DNA from: Osmia lignaria lignaria
Taxonomy: Eukaryota > Arthropoda > Insecta > Hymenoptera > Megachilidae
DNA: 64,000 bases
Assembly: GCF_051020975.1 (NCBI RefSeq)
Contig: NC_135033.1
Span: forward strand, 7,963,501 to 8,027,500
Reading direction: 5' to 3'
The notes under the pieces are model-generated. The model made no database searches. It saw only the letters and a program-made list of their open reading frames with translations, and had not been told where the DNA came from. Below, piece after piece: positions 51,001 through 64,000 of the stretch. Position numbers and translations under genes: made by a program. Numbering within the stretch: the stretch's first letter is position 1; each line of letters opens with the position of its first letter.

Positions 51001-52639
51001 TTTAACCTATATCGTTCTCTCGCGTTGCCTTACTTATTCTCGAGTCTGCTGTCTCGAAACGAGAACCGCGAATGTGGAACGAGTTGATGGAAATGAATTT
51101 GAATCGAAGAGAAGGAAAAAGATTTTTGCAAAATGAAAAAATAAATGAACGTTCCTTTATATTATTCTGGTGGACCACGTTTTCGAGATTCTGGAGTGTT
51201 TGCAGCGTCGTCTCAAAGAAACTAGAACTACTAAAAGATTCACTAGGACAACGTTACGCTAAGACGATGAATCTTTAATCCCTGATGTTCTCCTGCATCC
51301 TGTTTCTCCATTATCCTAGTTCTTGGAACGCTGCGGTAGCACGAATTAAAAAACATGAATCGTGAATGGAATTTCTTGCACGATATTTCTCTGTCAAGAT
51401 TTTCTAATTTTTCTAACAATATTTGAAAAGAAATATTGCTCACCAACGTTTCTCGAGGAAAAATGAACAAAAATCGAAGTATTATTCTGGAATTTTAGAT
51501 GACAAAATGTCTGCTATTGTTCCGAAGGATTCATTTCATATTTGAGGTTGAAATTCAAAAATCAAAATTGAATCCATGGGAAACCGGCAAGATTTAATTT
51601 GCCCTCTTCAGCCCTCTACTTTTCCGTTATTCACCGCAGTAAATACACAGGTAACAGTTACAATGCAGTTTTCCACTACTATGGGACTTCAAACCTTTCG
51701 CTTTGTGAAATTAATTGCCGGAAGCTAGCAAACAACAGTGCAGCCAGTCCAAGTCAAAAGCAGCTTCGCAATAATTTCAAAAGCGAACGTTCCAGTAAAT
51801 GAGCAAACGAGATTAATGTTAACCCATAATCAAACAAAGGACGCGCGATTTCGTGGCGTGATAAACCGCGCGAAAGAATGATCTTTAACCCTTTGGCCTT
51901 ATAACGAATCGATAGAAACGCGTGAACAAATTTTGATTGGGGTTCGGGAGAAGATACTTTTTAATTGAAAAATTACTAGGTTAACAGGTTATAAAGTAGG
52001 CGTATTATCGATCCGGTATTCTAATTTCCAGGAGCAGTGAATTGTATCATTACGCGGGACATGCACCCTGCCGAGGGGTTCAAGACCTCCCGCTAACTTT
52101 ATAACAGCGAATAGGGTAGAAATTACGTATTCGTAGACTCTGCCACCGCATGGAAATTCAGCGAGCTTCCAGAAAATGTAATTACTAAACTAACTTCTAA
52201 AGATAATTATATAATTAAACTGAACTTTCCATGCGAGTCCAACACCCCTACGTTTGATAGAACTTTCCTATAGATAGCGCGTTCCAAGATTTTGCTCGTT
52301 CAAATTGAAAACTGTCATCATTGTCGGAGAATGCGTATATAAATCGTACTAAAAATTTTCACAGCCAGTGGAAAGGTTCTATCCTGTTGTCGTTTAGTCG
52401 AATAATTCGAAGAGCAGTGTAGTCATTAAATCGATACATCAAAACGACACCGAGGACTAACGAAAAATCAAGAAAGGCAAATATAAAAGGCTGAGTGCGT
52501 TTCTCTGTCCTGGATGACAGCCACGACAAGCGTGTAGGCGATCGGCTCCCACGGGAAGGTGGCTAGAGAATATTCGACGAAATTCCACCAGCTAACACGA
52601 GGTAATCCATCAAAATCAACCCTTGCCGGTCCAGCCCAA

Positions 52640-52673
52640 CCACCGTCACCACCACCACCACCACCCTCGCCGC
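52640..52673 (+). repeat. CAC trinucleotide repeat
   Basis: Six uninterrupted CAC units at 52647-52664, flanked by related CCACCG and CGCCGCC. No open frame around it looks genic. Confidence 0.85.
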
Positions 52674-55600
52674 CACCCCTTTTGTCTATTTCTGTCGTTG
52701 GCTGACAAGATGACAGGGTGTCGCGCGTCGCGAGAGACCGGGAATTAAGCTCTATTCAGAAGAAACGCGTGTGGCCCTCGTTCAAATTACGATCCCATTC
52801 ACGAATCGTGACTGCTGCCTTTTCGATCGTTCCTCCCTGGCTGCTATTAATTGTAATAAGCCGTTCTTTCGCTCTACCGTCACTCTTTCCTTCGAGCCTC
52901 GGTTTTACCTCTCGGAAACCCCTTCTTCACGAGCCCTTCCCTTTCGTAAATATTTGTCAAGACCAAGTACAAATAAATCGTCCCTTTTCACGGCCGCGAG
53001 TGTTTGGTTTTAAAACTGGCCCGTTTGGATCCTGGCTCGGGGGTGTCCCGGTACATAGTACACCGTCGATTCCTTAAATTCCAAGGGTTGGATCTTGAAA
53101 TCGACAAGATCGCTGGGAGCAGATGTTCCCTGGGAATTGGAACGACTTTTGCGAACAATTCGCGAAATTTACGGGGTAATAGATTGTAAATATTGAGAAT
53201 TCGGATGAATTATACATAACCATTCCGAGGATACATTAAAGGAAATATTTCTGTCTGTTCGATTAAATTTCTTCAAAGAATACTTTCTTAATTAGAAATT
53301 GCGACGCGACTAATTAGATTAAACTAAAAGCTCGAGATACTTTGCACAACTTTAGAGGGTTAAATATGATTCATTCCAGCACAATTAGCGAAATTTATAT
53401 TGTCAATGTTTCCTCTGTGAAGTTTCTGAGCAACTAACTTCCTGCCACGAAATTCCTTCCCCTTATTAATTAGAGGTGATTTACTTTGTACGTAAATTAT
53501 ATTCGCTAGAAACTGTACGAGAACGTTCTTCAGCTTTTTATTTTGACCTATAAAAGACCGGAATTTTGTATGATACGACTAAATATTTGAAAATAATTAT
53601 CGTGAAAGAAGAGCTATCATTAATTAGACACAATGTACTCTGTCTGCCCTAAAAGCGTTTATAAAGTGCGAACACATCGATAAAGGTTCGACCAATTTAC
53701 CAAGTGAAACAAAATGAAACATTTAAACCATCCGATTGTCCTTTTCGCGTTTAAATTAGCGATTTAATCGCGACTGCTGGAAATGATGTTATTAACACTC
53801 AGCGTTGAATTCGACGATTAATAAATTCAAGCTCGCATTGCAAACTTTGACCACTGAATGAACTTGCGCTGACACAGTTGCAGAGAGGTTCAACGCGAAA
53901 AGCAACAGGAGCTAAAACGCTTTTGTAGTGGAACAAAGGCGTTTAATTGAACGTTACATCGCTTACCAATTAAGCACGATCTGCTTAACAATATGAATTA
54001 ATAAAGAACATACTCGGATAAATACTCGATTATCGTTACAATTTCTCTTTGTATCTCGATATAAATATTTTCCTTGCGAGTTTTTCAATTCTTTAAATTG
54101 AAGATATAAATATAAAAATTAAATGAATTTACATCTTCAGATTGAAGTTCAAAGAATCTTCTTCAAATCGAGCTTTCATCTAAAAAAAAATCACAAAGAA
54201 CCCCTTTCAAATCGAAGTTCCATTTTCAAAGGGAAACACCAAAGGCTTTCTTTTAATCCTTCCGCCATTATAACGCAACACTCGACGAGAATATAAGCCC
54301 GTTCTCGTTCGACTACAGCTTTTTCCCGATACCGTCAAGAATAATCCGATTCATTAATTCGAGGGCTCGAATCGCGATCCCCGCCACGAGGCGTGCATTG
54401 TTCATTAAGCGAAATTTAATCCCTTTCGCGGTGCAGCGATGCAATTAATGTGATAAGCGTCGAAAAATACCCAGGCAAAATTAACCGACCCGTTCAAGAG
54501 AGAACGAGAAAAGACTGAAGGGGTGAAAAAGAAAAAGGGCTACGAGAGAACGCGTGCAGATCCCAGATAAACGTTTAACGGACACGGCTTTTCTTTTTTC
54601 TTTCTCCCGTTAATTTTTTCTTTTAAAGCAAGAACAGAGAAGAACAAGGGATGCGTTCCAGCTACGAGGAAGAACAGACAAGTTTCAGTGTAGCAAAAAG
54701 AAGCACCCCTTTTTCTTTCCTCTGTATGCTCGATAGACTCGAACGGAGCGAGAAGATTCGAAGAACCCTCGAAATGAAACTGCTTTACATTCGTTGATTA
54801 TTTATGAAGAAAAACGATGATAGAAAGCGCGGGACAGCTTGGTGATAGGATTGGATCGAGCGAGGGTTTATTTGGAAAATGCGCGCGTACGTTGGGGGAT
54901 GCGATGTGACAGGAATGCTTGCAACCCTATATGACCCTGGGGATATTAATGACATTTGGAAGGGGGTGGCACGAAGCTCTGTAAAATACTTTTGATGCGC
55001 ACTTGTTCCATACGAACAATGAACAACATTTTTGAATTTCAATACATATTGTTAAGAGACGGCTGAATAAAAGGGAATGAGCTTCGAATCAAAATGATTT
55101 TCAGTCTCTTTTTATTTATCTTTACAAAGAGAACAAATACGATAAGGATTCAATTTGGATTAATTAATTTTCACTGATTTTAGCATATAGAGTATGCATT
55201 GAAATTTGCCAGACATCTTGCGGGATCTCTGCGCCGGTACCATTTCTCTCGTTCACGTCGATCGGATCGATTCTCGGTCGATTAATCGAGCAGCTCGTTT
55301 GCGAAAAGAGACGTCTCGAATGGAACGACTGTTTTGCTCCGTCGAAAGCGGGACACGGTTAACGACACGTGAAGCACGAACCGGCAACGATACTTTGCCG
55401 AGCCAAATCGGCTGGTCAGAAGCAAACTAGACGTGTCCAAGCAAATTGCTCGACAAAATAGAGTCTTTTAACTATTCTTCGAAAATATTTCTTAACAATT
55501 TCCCGAGGAATGTAGCTCTATCGCTGCAAATGTTTTGCTTTGAAAATGATTTTACACGAAATATTTGAAATATTTCGTTCGATATTCTAAATTTCATTCC

Positions 55601-57947
55601 TGATTCTCCGAAAATTCTCTTCCACTTGTTGCACTCGCATTGGAAACACCCAAGCAAAATTCAGCGAATGATCAAGCTGGAATTTGTTAGCTCTCTCGTA
55701 TAATTTGTTCCGAATGAAAATGATGAAAAAATAAATTCATCGGTGTTGTTTTTCGCATCGAGCATTGTCAAAAGCTGCTTTCAACGATGGATTTTCGCTA
55801 ATTGCAAAACTCGTTCGGGCGTCGCGTCGGCGTTAATTTATTAATCGCATCGACGAGCAACGGTCAATCGCGAGATCGGTGCGATACGCACGGAATACAA
55901 GCTGCGGTTTCACCTACGCAGATATTAAACGAAATTAGCGTGGGGAGGAACACGCCGACCAGCATCCTATAGACCGATTCGAATTCCATTTCGCTGTTTC
56001 GACCGATCGCTAATCGAATTTTTTCGCGCACAATGGCGCGGAAGGGATTTTAACGATATTACCTCACGGCCGAGTATTTCACGGGAGAAACGAACCGTTG
56101 TTGAAAACGAAGGGCCGAGTAAGGATCGCTTAAATTTCCATGCTGCTTCGAGCCACTCGAATATTGAATTTTCCATAATATACATAATTTACAGAGACCG
56201 GTATGGATACGTACATACCGCTAGAACGTCATTATTCAAATGAAATTGTACAATTTATCGATGAGAAGGAAATCTTACACCAGGATTCTCCCTGTTGAGT
56301 AATCATTCGATTCTGCTTTACATAATTAAATACACCCTTTCGGTCATTTTAAATTCACCCTGTTTCTTCCTAAATGAAATTCATACACCTTCGATAAATA
56401 TTGAAAATTAGTACAAAGCTTCTTTCAACAACGTTACAGACTATCAGCAAACAAACACACCCTGTAAAAAATAAACCCTTCACTAAAATCCCGAACCGTT
56501 TAGATAACAATAATCCGGCATGTCCATTGAAATAGTCTACTATTCTCGCCACCCCTGCGCATACGAAAAATCCTGCAAATCCTCGCGATGTAACGTTTCA
56601 TAAAGATATTCACGAACGAAGTGCATCCATGACAAGCCGATATCACGCGGAGAGACAAGGGGTGTGTGTAGCATCCGAAACATAGGGTCGAGGGTGTCCG
56701 CCACGTGCGACAGAGCGAACGTCGCAATTTTCGATCGATTCGCGCGCGAAAAGCCCTGTTTTATGCAAATCTCGATGGCCGGGGTAGCAGTGATAAATTA
56801 TTCGCTTGGCCGGCTCCGTTTATAGGTACATAGGTTCATACAGCGACGAGACAACCATCCCCCTCTTGCTATTATTTGTCGCTGTTGGCGGCGTAAATGC
56901 GACCAAATATTTGCCGGTAATAGCCCCGGGCGAAGGATAAATATTTATCGGACGTCACGAATTCTCCGTTGCAACTCGATTCGCTCGATATCGTTGCGAA
57001 GGAACAAAAAAAATATACACCGAGAGGAAAAATGCACGTTTCGCGGCATAAAAAGGAATCGGGTCCGGCCCCCGTTGTTATTTGTCCACGTTTTCACGAT
57101 ACAACGGCATAATCGCTTTCGTCTTTGTTACCGGTCGAATTGAACGGGAATCCGCGAGCTTTTCCAACGATGCTTCGAGCGATTTCTTTGTAATTTCAAC
57201 TAGGAAGAGACCATCGTTCTTTGACAACGAAACTTTGTGGTATTTCGTTCATATAACGAGTTTTCGAGAATTTTTATACATTTTTCTCTTTCACTTCAAT
57301 AACGAAGTACATATCGTGAAATTTTTATTTCGTAGAAGTATCTAGTTGTTCTAAAATAATCGTACGAACCGATACTTGTCCAAATTTCGTTCATTATCTT
57401 TCGTTAATGAACAGATATAATTGGCGCTCGACAAACCCTTGAAATCTCAAAACAAAACTAATTATTCAGATTAATTACCGCGACAAATCCCATTCTCCCA
57501 TCGGCATCAAAACACCATTGTACACCGTATTTACGAGCAATTTATATTGACGTTGCCTGTTAACAAGGGCAGAAAAATAGCGATTCTCACAAATAAATTG
57601 CATCGAGAAATAACCGCAGGCAACCATTAAAGCGAAGATAAAAAATGAAACCGCAGAGAAGGGTTGCAGTGAAAAAGAGGTCGATCAATGAAAAAGAAAA
57701 AAAAGGGTTGTTACATCGAGGAATCTGCATCGGCGCCACGTTGAATCGATCAACGCCGGAAATTCCGTGGATCCGTTCGCGTGTGACCGATCCCTCTAAG
57801 AATTCTGCATGAATGAAGACACGTCACTACGATTACGATCGTCGTGCTTGTCCCTGAACAACAATACGGGACCAGTGACATTTACCAGCTCGTGTCTCGA
57901 GTGCTAGCCGTGTACTTTAATTATCCCGACTAAATGTATCGAACACG

Positions 57948-57978
57948 CTCTCTCTATCTCTCACTCTCTCTCTCTCTG
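57948..57978 (+). repeat. CT microsatellite
   Basis: Interrupted CT dinucleotide repeat (CTCTCTCTAT, then CTCTCTCTCTCTCTCT). Confidence 0.85.
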
Positions 57979-60900
57979 GCTGATCCAATAAAGCAGCCAG
58001 CAAGCCTCGAGGCTTCGGTACGCTCGAATCGGTCGCGAACAAAGAAAAGACCGAGAGAATACAACGATTCTTCTTCCGGTCGAAACGAGAAAAATCCCCG
58101 TGTTTCTGGAGCTTTTCGCTGGATAACCGTTTATTACCCCCCACGGCCCGTTAATAAAGGATCGTCGTTTAAAAGTCTTTACCCGTACCCTTATCTCGCG
58201 TGCCTGGGGTAGATTTTCGTCCTTTCCAGTCGTCTCACAGATTCTACTCGGAATTTAAATAGATCTTAAGATCCGGATAAGCTGAGAAACGGGTGCTCCA
58301 TTATTCGGAATTTATCTCTTTGGATACAATTTCGCGGGCAATCGGTCGCCTCGATACTCGTTTCCGTTTCATTTTATCAAATTTTTTCGCGTTTCGAGTG
58401 CATATCCTCGACCACGATCCTCGGGGCAAGGATTTCACGGGGCGACAAGCAGTTTTAACGATCCTAGACCTCGAGCTGACCAAGGAGGAGAGTTGAACGT
58501 CGGACTGGTCGTTATCTCCGCTAAGCGATCCGCTCGCTGATCCTTTTCTTCGGCCCCGTTATTCCGATTCCCACGGACTTGGAGCACGCCGCGCGAGCAA
58601 CCGCCCTGGCAGGCCAGGCCAAGTTCGTTCTAATCCAGTTCACGCGAAAACGAAGTGGAAGGAAAGGTAACGGAAGCGCGCAGACGGGAACGCGAAGCTT
58701 GGGGTGTCACGGCTGACCTGCCACTTTAACGACCAGCCTCTGCGTCAAGTCCCATTAGTCGTTCGGGATGGCAAGGTGGATCGAACCATGGTTAGACCTC
58801 CACGCAAATATAGACGTCTTATAACCGTTCGACATTATCGGACGACCCGTCGACGAGTTTGTCTATCGCGAGGGGAGAGACAAGGTCGAGGGAAGAAATT
58901 GATGAGCTAAAAAGATCTACCTATCCTACGAACGGAGCTTTCCGATGATCCGGCTGACGCTGATGGGATCGTAATCGTGTTAAATAGTTTGCTTTATTTC
59001 TGCTTATTTTTCCTCTTCTCGTCGCCACCTATCTTTTCATTTTACAATCCGGTCAGATATAAATAGATGACAGTACTCCCACAGGCATTCGAACGTAACT
59101 CACGTGTTTTTCAAAGTATTTTTACAGATAAACCATCGTTCGAATGTGAAATGAAGAACGTTCTGGCAACGATTGAAAGAAAATTCTCGTAAATTGTGCA
59201 TCAGTTTATTGATGTTATTCTCGGCGAAGAGAAAGGAACGTTGATTTTTCCAGTGCAAAATAAACGTTTTTCCAGGGATTGAAAAATCAGAAAAATACAC
59301 TTGTGCAAACGAGAAATTGAAAACGAAATGAAACGGAACGGTGTATCTATTATTATAACCGTCTGTGAAAAACGAAATGATTTCATCCTGGCTGGCTATT
59401 TTTTAATAGACAGAAACTCGGTTGTGGAGCACGCGTTTCGATGAAATCAAATTCAATTTCTTGCAAGAAAATAATGTACTCTGGTTGGATCGCGGTACCC
59501 TTTTCAATTGAAAGGATTACGAATCCGTCGATTAGCGTTCCTATTAATGCTCCAAGCCTTCGAAATCGATTTCTACGTTTCACCAGTTAGCTTCATCACA
59601 ATAGGATTACACAAAGTGGCACTACGTTTATCTACGCCCCATTTGTTCGAAAGAATCTTCGCTTGGATTCTTGTTATCCTATTTGCTATTATGAACAATG
59701 AAAACGTTTGGATAATTTATATTTTTCAGTCCGACGTTAGACTGAATTATTGGAAGGGTACGTGACGCGAATGGACGTTCCATACCGTGAATATATTTTC
59801 CAGCGAGGAAAAGAAAAGCCACCCCCGTCGCGGACCATTTCACCAAATAAATCTTCCTCTATTATTCCTACCAATGAAACGGTCGAAATTTTCTTCCTTG
59901 TCCGACAACTTCGGCTAGATTCTGTATACCCTGCAGAAATTCCATCGGCAGAAAAACAAGGTCGTCCGGTCCATTTAGTAAATGAAAATCCCCTCTTGAA
60001 TAACAATGACATGACAATTCAATCGATCCAGCTTTTTGTCTGCTGTATACAAGAAGAACAGAAGCTTCAAGGAGATAGACGGGCAGAAAGAAGCATCAGA
60101 GTATCTGAATGTAAAGCTTAATCCTTAAGAACATTCCAAATTTGCCATTTCTAACTATTAAACAATATATTCCAGTAAATGGAACAATTTACAAGAAATG
60201 TGTACTCAACGTCTTCTCTGTCTCCCAGAAAATAGAGACACACAAAGAAAGTTAAATGAAACTCTGCTTCAAACTGTACACATTTCATTTGAATGCAAAT
60301 AAACATCTATGTTTATGTCTTTTAGGAAACCCCTTTTCATTTAACACCTGCTGCTTTCGTCATTGTACAAGTACAGTCTAAAAATACTCGAGGCTCTTAT
60401 TTTCAATGTGAAAAGATTCACGAGCTCGCTGCAGTTTTTATGATACGAGCAAAGGTCAAAACAATATTTAATCATTAATTATTTCCTACGATAGATTGAC
60501 GAAGTTGTCGAACAACCGGGACACCCTGTACACGTAACGGTAGTCCTCGGACGGATCTATTTCGAAGGGAAAGGGCCTAAGGTGGTCGTTGAAAAGCGGA
60601 CAAGGGTCCTTGCTCAAAACTCCCTTTGTCCTTACAGGTGCACACGGCAGGTTGCTGGCAGAAACCCAGAACAGGTTTTCACAAAACCCAGCCAGGTCTC
60701 CTTTCCTTTTTATCTATCCCCTATCTCTCCTCTCCACCTTCTCTCTTCCTTATACACCCATCTACTCGATATTCCCTCGACCATCCTCATCCTCGTAAGC
60801 TCTTTCTCTCTTATTTGCCATTTTTCGTCCCGATTGTGCGTCGTCCGACGATTCTGCAGCAGACCAACCAGTCCCGTCACTTTGACGAGCATTCAAATTA

Positions 60901-61102
60901 ACCGGTCCCGAATCTCGCACACGCGGTCCGCCACACGATTAAGGGGATAATTAATTTTACATTCGTTTGCGAGAGCCGTCCACGCTCGGAAGGGGTGTAA
61001 CCGAATTGAATTTCAAGCTTCTCGCTAGCGAAACGCTGATTTTCCTCTTTTTCCATTTCAAACCGTTGCCGGATCGATGATAGTTTTTATTCATTTTCAC
61101 TT

Positions 61103-61147
61103 TTAACACTCTGAGCGAGATGCGTCAGTCATGCCTGACTGACGCAT
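61103..61147 (+). repeat. TTAAC motif plus perfect 12-bp-stem hairpin
   Basis: TTAACACTCTGAGCGAG leads into ATGCGTCAGTCA (61120-61131), a TGCC loop, and TGACTGACGCAT (61136-61147). The stem is a perfect 12 bp, the strongest short hairpin noticed in the window. The preceding motif is shared with other sites here. Confidence 0.6.
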
Positions 61148-64000
61148 GAATTTTCACGCGAATTCGTCTGTCTTATAGTGACTCAGAGATTTCATTTATT
61201 CGAATAATCAACAAATACGTCGAATTGATCGATAACGGAAATAGATCGTAAATATCGTATCGTGAATTCTTCGAGAGATAACATTGTAAATATAATTCAC
61301 AATAGTCTCAGGAATTTTATCAATCTACTAATGATCTCAACTATCGTACATACAGTCAATGATAAAATTTATTTCTGAAGAAATATGTAATTATCGAGAA
61401 AATGATGCTAAATTAACTAACTCGTTTTTCATTTTCATTTACAATTCATGTATTGAATAATAATTGAAAGAAAAAATTATCGCCACGATGAGAAACGAAG
61501 ATGTACAAGCAAGCCACTCGAACGATGTCCTCAATTCGAGTTAATCAACCTCCCCCAGACGACTTAATTTCCCAAGGAAATATTCACGAGAGATTTCTCG
61601 AACGCTCGTTATTCGTAATATTCATCAAACTTAATAACAACTATTCTCATCTGACCGAACGGCATGCAGAATGAGAATCAACAATATCCTCGGCATCGAA
61701 ATTCCTCCAGAAAAATGTAATATCGTCCTCTCGAGCGGCCAGCAGGTTCAACGACTTCCTCTTCTCCGGTTAGTAATTCGTTCGAACAAACGTCGAAGGC
61801 GGCGCGAGAAGGAAACGTCATCTGGTCGGAATATTTTAATTACAGCCTATTTCTACGATAACGATTTTTCCGTGAACGGAGGGTAATGCTCGAAGTCGAG
61901 TGGGCTCTCCTGGCGCTATCGCGAAAAAAGAATCATCGAATCGAATGGCTTAGAAATGTATCCGCGGATAAACGTAATTTGTTTGGACCGTGAAAGTAAC
62001 GATCGTAAAACAAGCCGCGTAATTTCAATCCTGACAGAGAACGCAACGTTTATTCGATGCACGATCAAATCGTCCGTTTTTACGACAATGTAAAACACGG
62101 ATACCTTAATCAACGATCTCGATCGTAAAAATTACGACGCCGGTTAGGCGCCGATAAAACCTCGATCGCGAAAAATACTAATTATCTTAGACGTGGATTA
62201 TTGGAATTAAATGATTCGCGGAGATAAAAACGGTGAATTCCTGGACGATTCTTTAAGCCTTTCGTTACTATCCGCATCAAAGTGAAAAGAATTGAAATAA
62301 AACAGTTCGAATTCTTTTTAATACTTAACCACTACCAGCGCATCCTCAATCCTCTAATGAATCTATAAAATGTTTGCCAGAAGGATGGCAAAATTTTTCT
62401 TCTGGACACAGCGGATTATGTCCGGAAAACCTCAAACAGTATCAACCTGAAGCGTAACAAACGAGGCCCGTGAAAGCTTGAAAAGTCTCAAAGGAACACT
62501 TTGTTCCATGGTGGATGGTCCATATGCACGTGATTAAATAACAGCCGGCTGTTATTTTAGTAAGTTACTCCGGTCGGTAGCTCATCCATCCCGAGATTCG
62601 TGGGTGGGCGTCAGTTAAATTCCCGTCAAGTATTTAGCTAGTTAATCCTACGGGCAGTCTAGTGACGTCATCGAATCCTTGGTTCGAGTCGAGTTAAGAA
62701 GTCTGACCAGCAAACGGGATTTGTACGGAGCGGTCACAAAACGCTTGCAACCGATTCCAACGCGGATGCAACGTTATCCGACCCGACTGACTGACTTTCC
62801 ATTCATTCACCGGACACGGAGTCATCGTACTTTCTCGTTCGCTCGTTGTTGAATAACTCCTTCTATGCAGAGAGAAAGAGGTGCGAGGCCGTATTCAACT
62901 TTCGTTTGGAAACTTAATAGTTCGAAACGCAAGAGGCTAAGTGGAGACGCGTGCTACTGTACAAAGCGACCCGACGCTACATTGTTAACTGACAATGATG
63001 CAACGTTCGGAAACGGACACCTTTGTGCTCGAAAAGTGACGCCAGAGAACGCGAAGAGGACTTTCATTGATGTTGCTTTTCACTCGCGAGCTCTCTGTGT
63101 ATTTCGTTTCGAAAACACTCCAACTCCGGCAGGGAAGGAGAAAAATTAACTATACGGTTTTTCACAAATTTCAGCCTGCAAAATCACTCGAAACGCGTGC
63201 AAACGCTAGTGAATGCAGTTAACAGCCGTTGAACATTTTCAAATGTCAACAATAACGTTGTACGCGACCGCGGAAATACCACTCGATATAGCCTGCCATT
63301 AATAACGTCACGGAACCCGAACGATATTCGCCAAGCCAAATGCGAAATTTCCCATTGGGTCAACGATTTCACCGGGTCATTCGAACGCAAACTGCCCGCG
63401 ATATCGTTGCTTGAAAAATAATACAGTAGAGTTGGATCGCGTCGAGATTACGCGGCAACGCGATCCAAGAATCTCCATCAGCGGGAAATGCAAGAAAGAG
63501 GAGGTCGTTTCGAGATAAAACGTTTAGTATCGTGGGATTAACCCGTTCGTGAACTTCTGCATTGCCATTACCATTCTCCGTTTTATTCGATGATCAATAG
63601 TTATAGATGTATTCTTGAAAAATGGAGTGAATTATCAGGTGCATCTACCTCTTTCTTCCTCGAATTCGACAAAGTACCTATCGAACGGTTTTCAGTTTCA
63701 TCAGTTGTTCGATTGTCAGTAGAACAACAGCAGGTGAAAATTATTTCTGTTCGACGATTTTGAATGAACCGCGGTTCCCTCCACCCCTCCACCATCCCTT
63801 ATCCTCGTCGGTTGATTAATGTTTGGTACGCGCGAATTGAACATTCCTCCGACTATGTTTCGCCGCCCCTTTCGGCGAAATATCGTACAGGAATATCAGA
63901 AACGATAATTAAAAACGTGTCTCCGTCAATCGGTCGACTTCTCGTTAAGTGGTCCGCGCCTAATGATACGGAAATTATCGTGGTGCTCTTTATTAAAATG

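Larger units (their letters stand above)
48009..64000. other. No gene supported
   Basis: About 16 kb with CpG-rich patches (48.8-49.1, 49.8-50.2 and 58.4-58.8 kb) and AT-rich stretches between. The longest open frames (49823-50236 plus, 137 codons; 59750-60121 plus, 123 codons) have no recognisable domain. A 21-nt palindrome CGAAATATTT-G-AAATATTTCG lies at 55557-55577. Confidence 0.6.

Noticed and set aside
62660..62700. GGTTCGAGTC resembling a tRNA B box
   Set aside because: No matching A box or cloverleaf stems at the right spacing. No tRNA gene was recognised anywhere in the window.
1..64000. CRISPR arrays, operons, ribosomal RNA or bacterial features
   Set aside because: No regularly spaced repeats or rRNA-like sequence were seen, and the spliced Fas2 gene shows the DNA is animal nuclear.

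Overview
The window is nuclear DNA of an insect. It has AT-rich intronic and intergenic sequence, many CpG-rich patches, short GT-AG introns and one clearly recognisable neural adhesion gene. CpG richness and the TTAA-bounded short repeats would suit a hymenopteran such as a bee, but that placement is inference; no sequence here proves the order.

The only protein-coding gene I can support is Fasciclin 2 (Fas2, the insect NCAM-type adhesion molecule), on the minus strand between 8350 and about 410. Seven coding exons join in phase: 8350-8260, 7764-7599, 4102-3933, 3783-3518, 3290-2231, 2044-1598 and 921-809. Every junction has GT-AG borders. The joined reading frame is 2313 nt and encodes 770 residues: a signal peptide, five Ig domains, two fibronectin type III domains, and a short tail ending in a hydrophobic segment with no cytoplasmic part. 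That tail is the signature of the GPI-anchored Fas2 isoform. A polyadenylation signal follows at 436-431. The transmembrane/cytoplasmic isoforms known for this family must use exons beyond the left edge.

From 8.4 kb to 64 kb I find no convincing gene. This is the 5' side of Fas2. It may be promoter, untranslated-exon and long-intron territory of Fas2, or intergenic DNA; the sequence alone does not decide. It holds short repeats and relics: a decayed Tc1-type DD34E transposase fragment (about 44.7-45.1 kb), TTAA-bounded foldback elements of piggyBac-like MITE design (18-145, 5763-5983, 25100-25260), a 146-bp tandem duplication (19371-19662), a roughly 0.9-kb strand-asymmetric purine/pyrimidine tract (33.5-34.4 kb), several hairpins behind TTAAC-type motifs, and microsatellites.

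The observations most worth following are the Fas2 GPI exon and its alternative 3' end, the double-hairpin locus at 47797-47963 (one hairpin is of pre-miRNA size), and the family of TTAA-bounded short elements, one of which lies inside a Fas2 intron.
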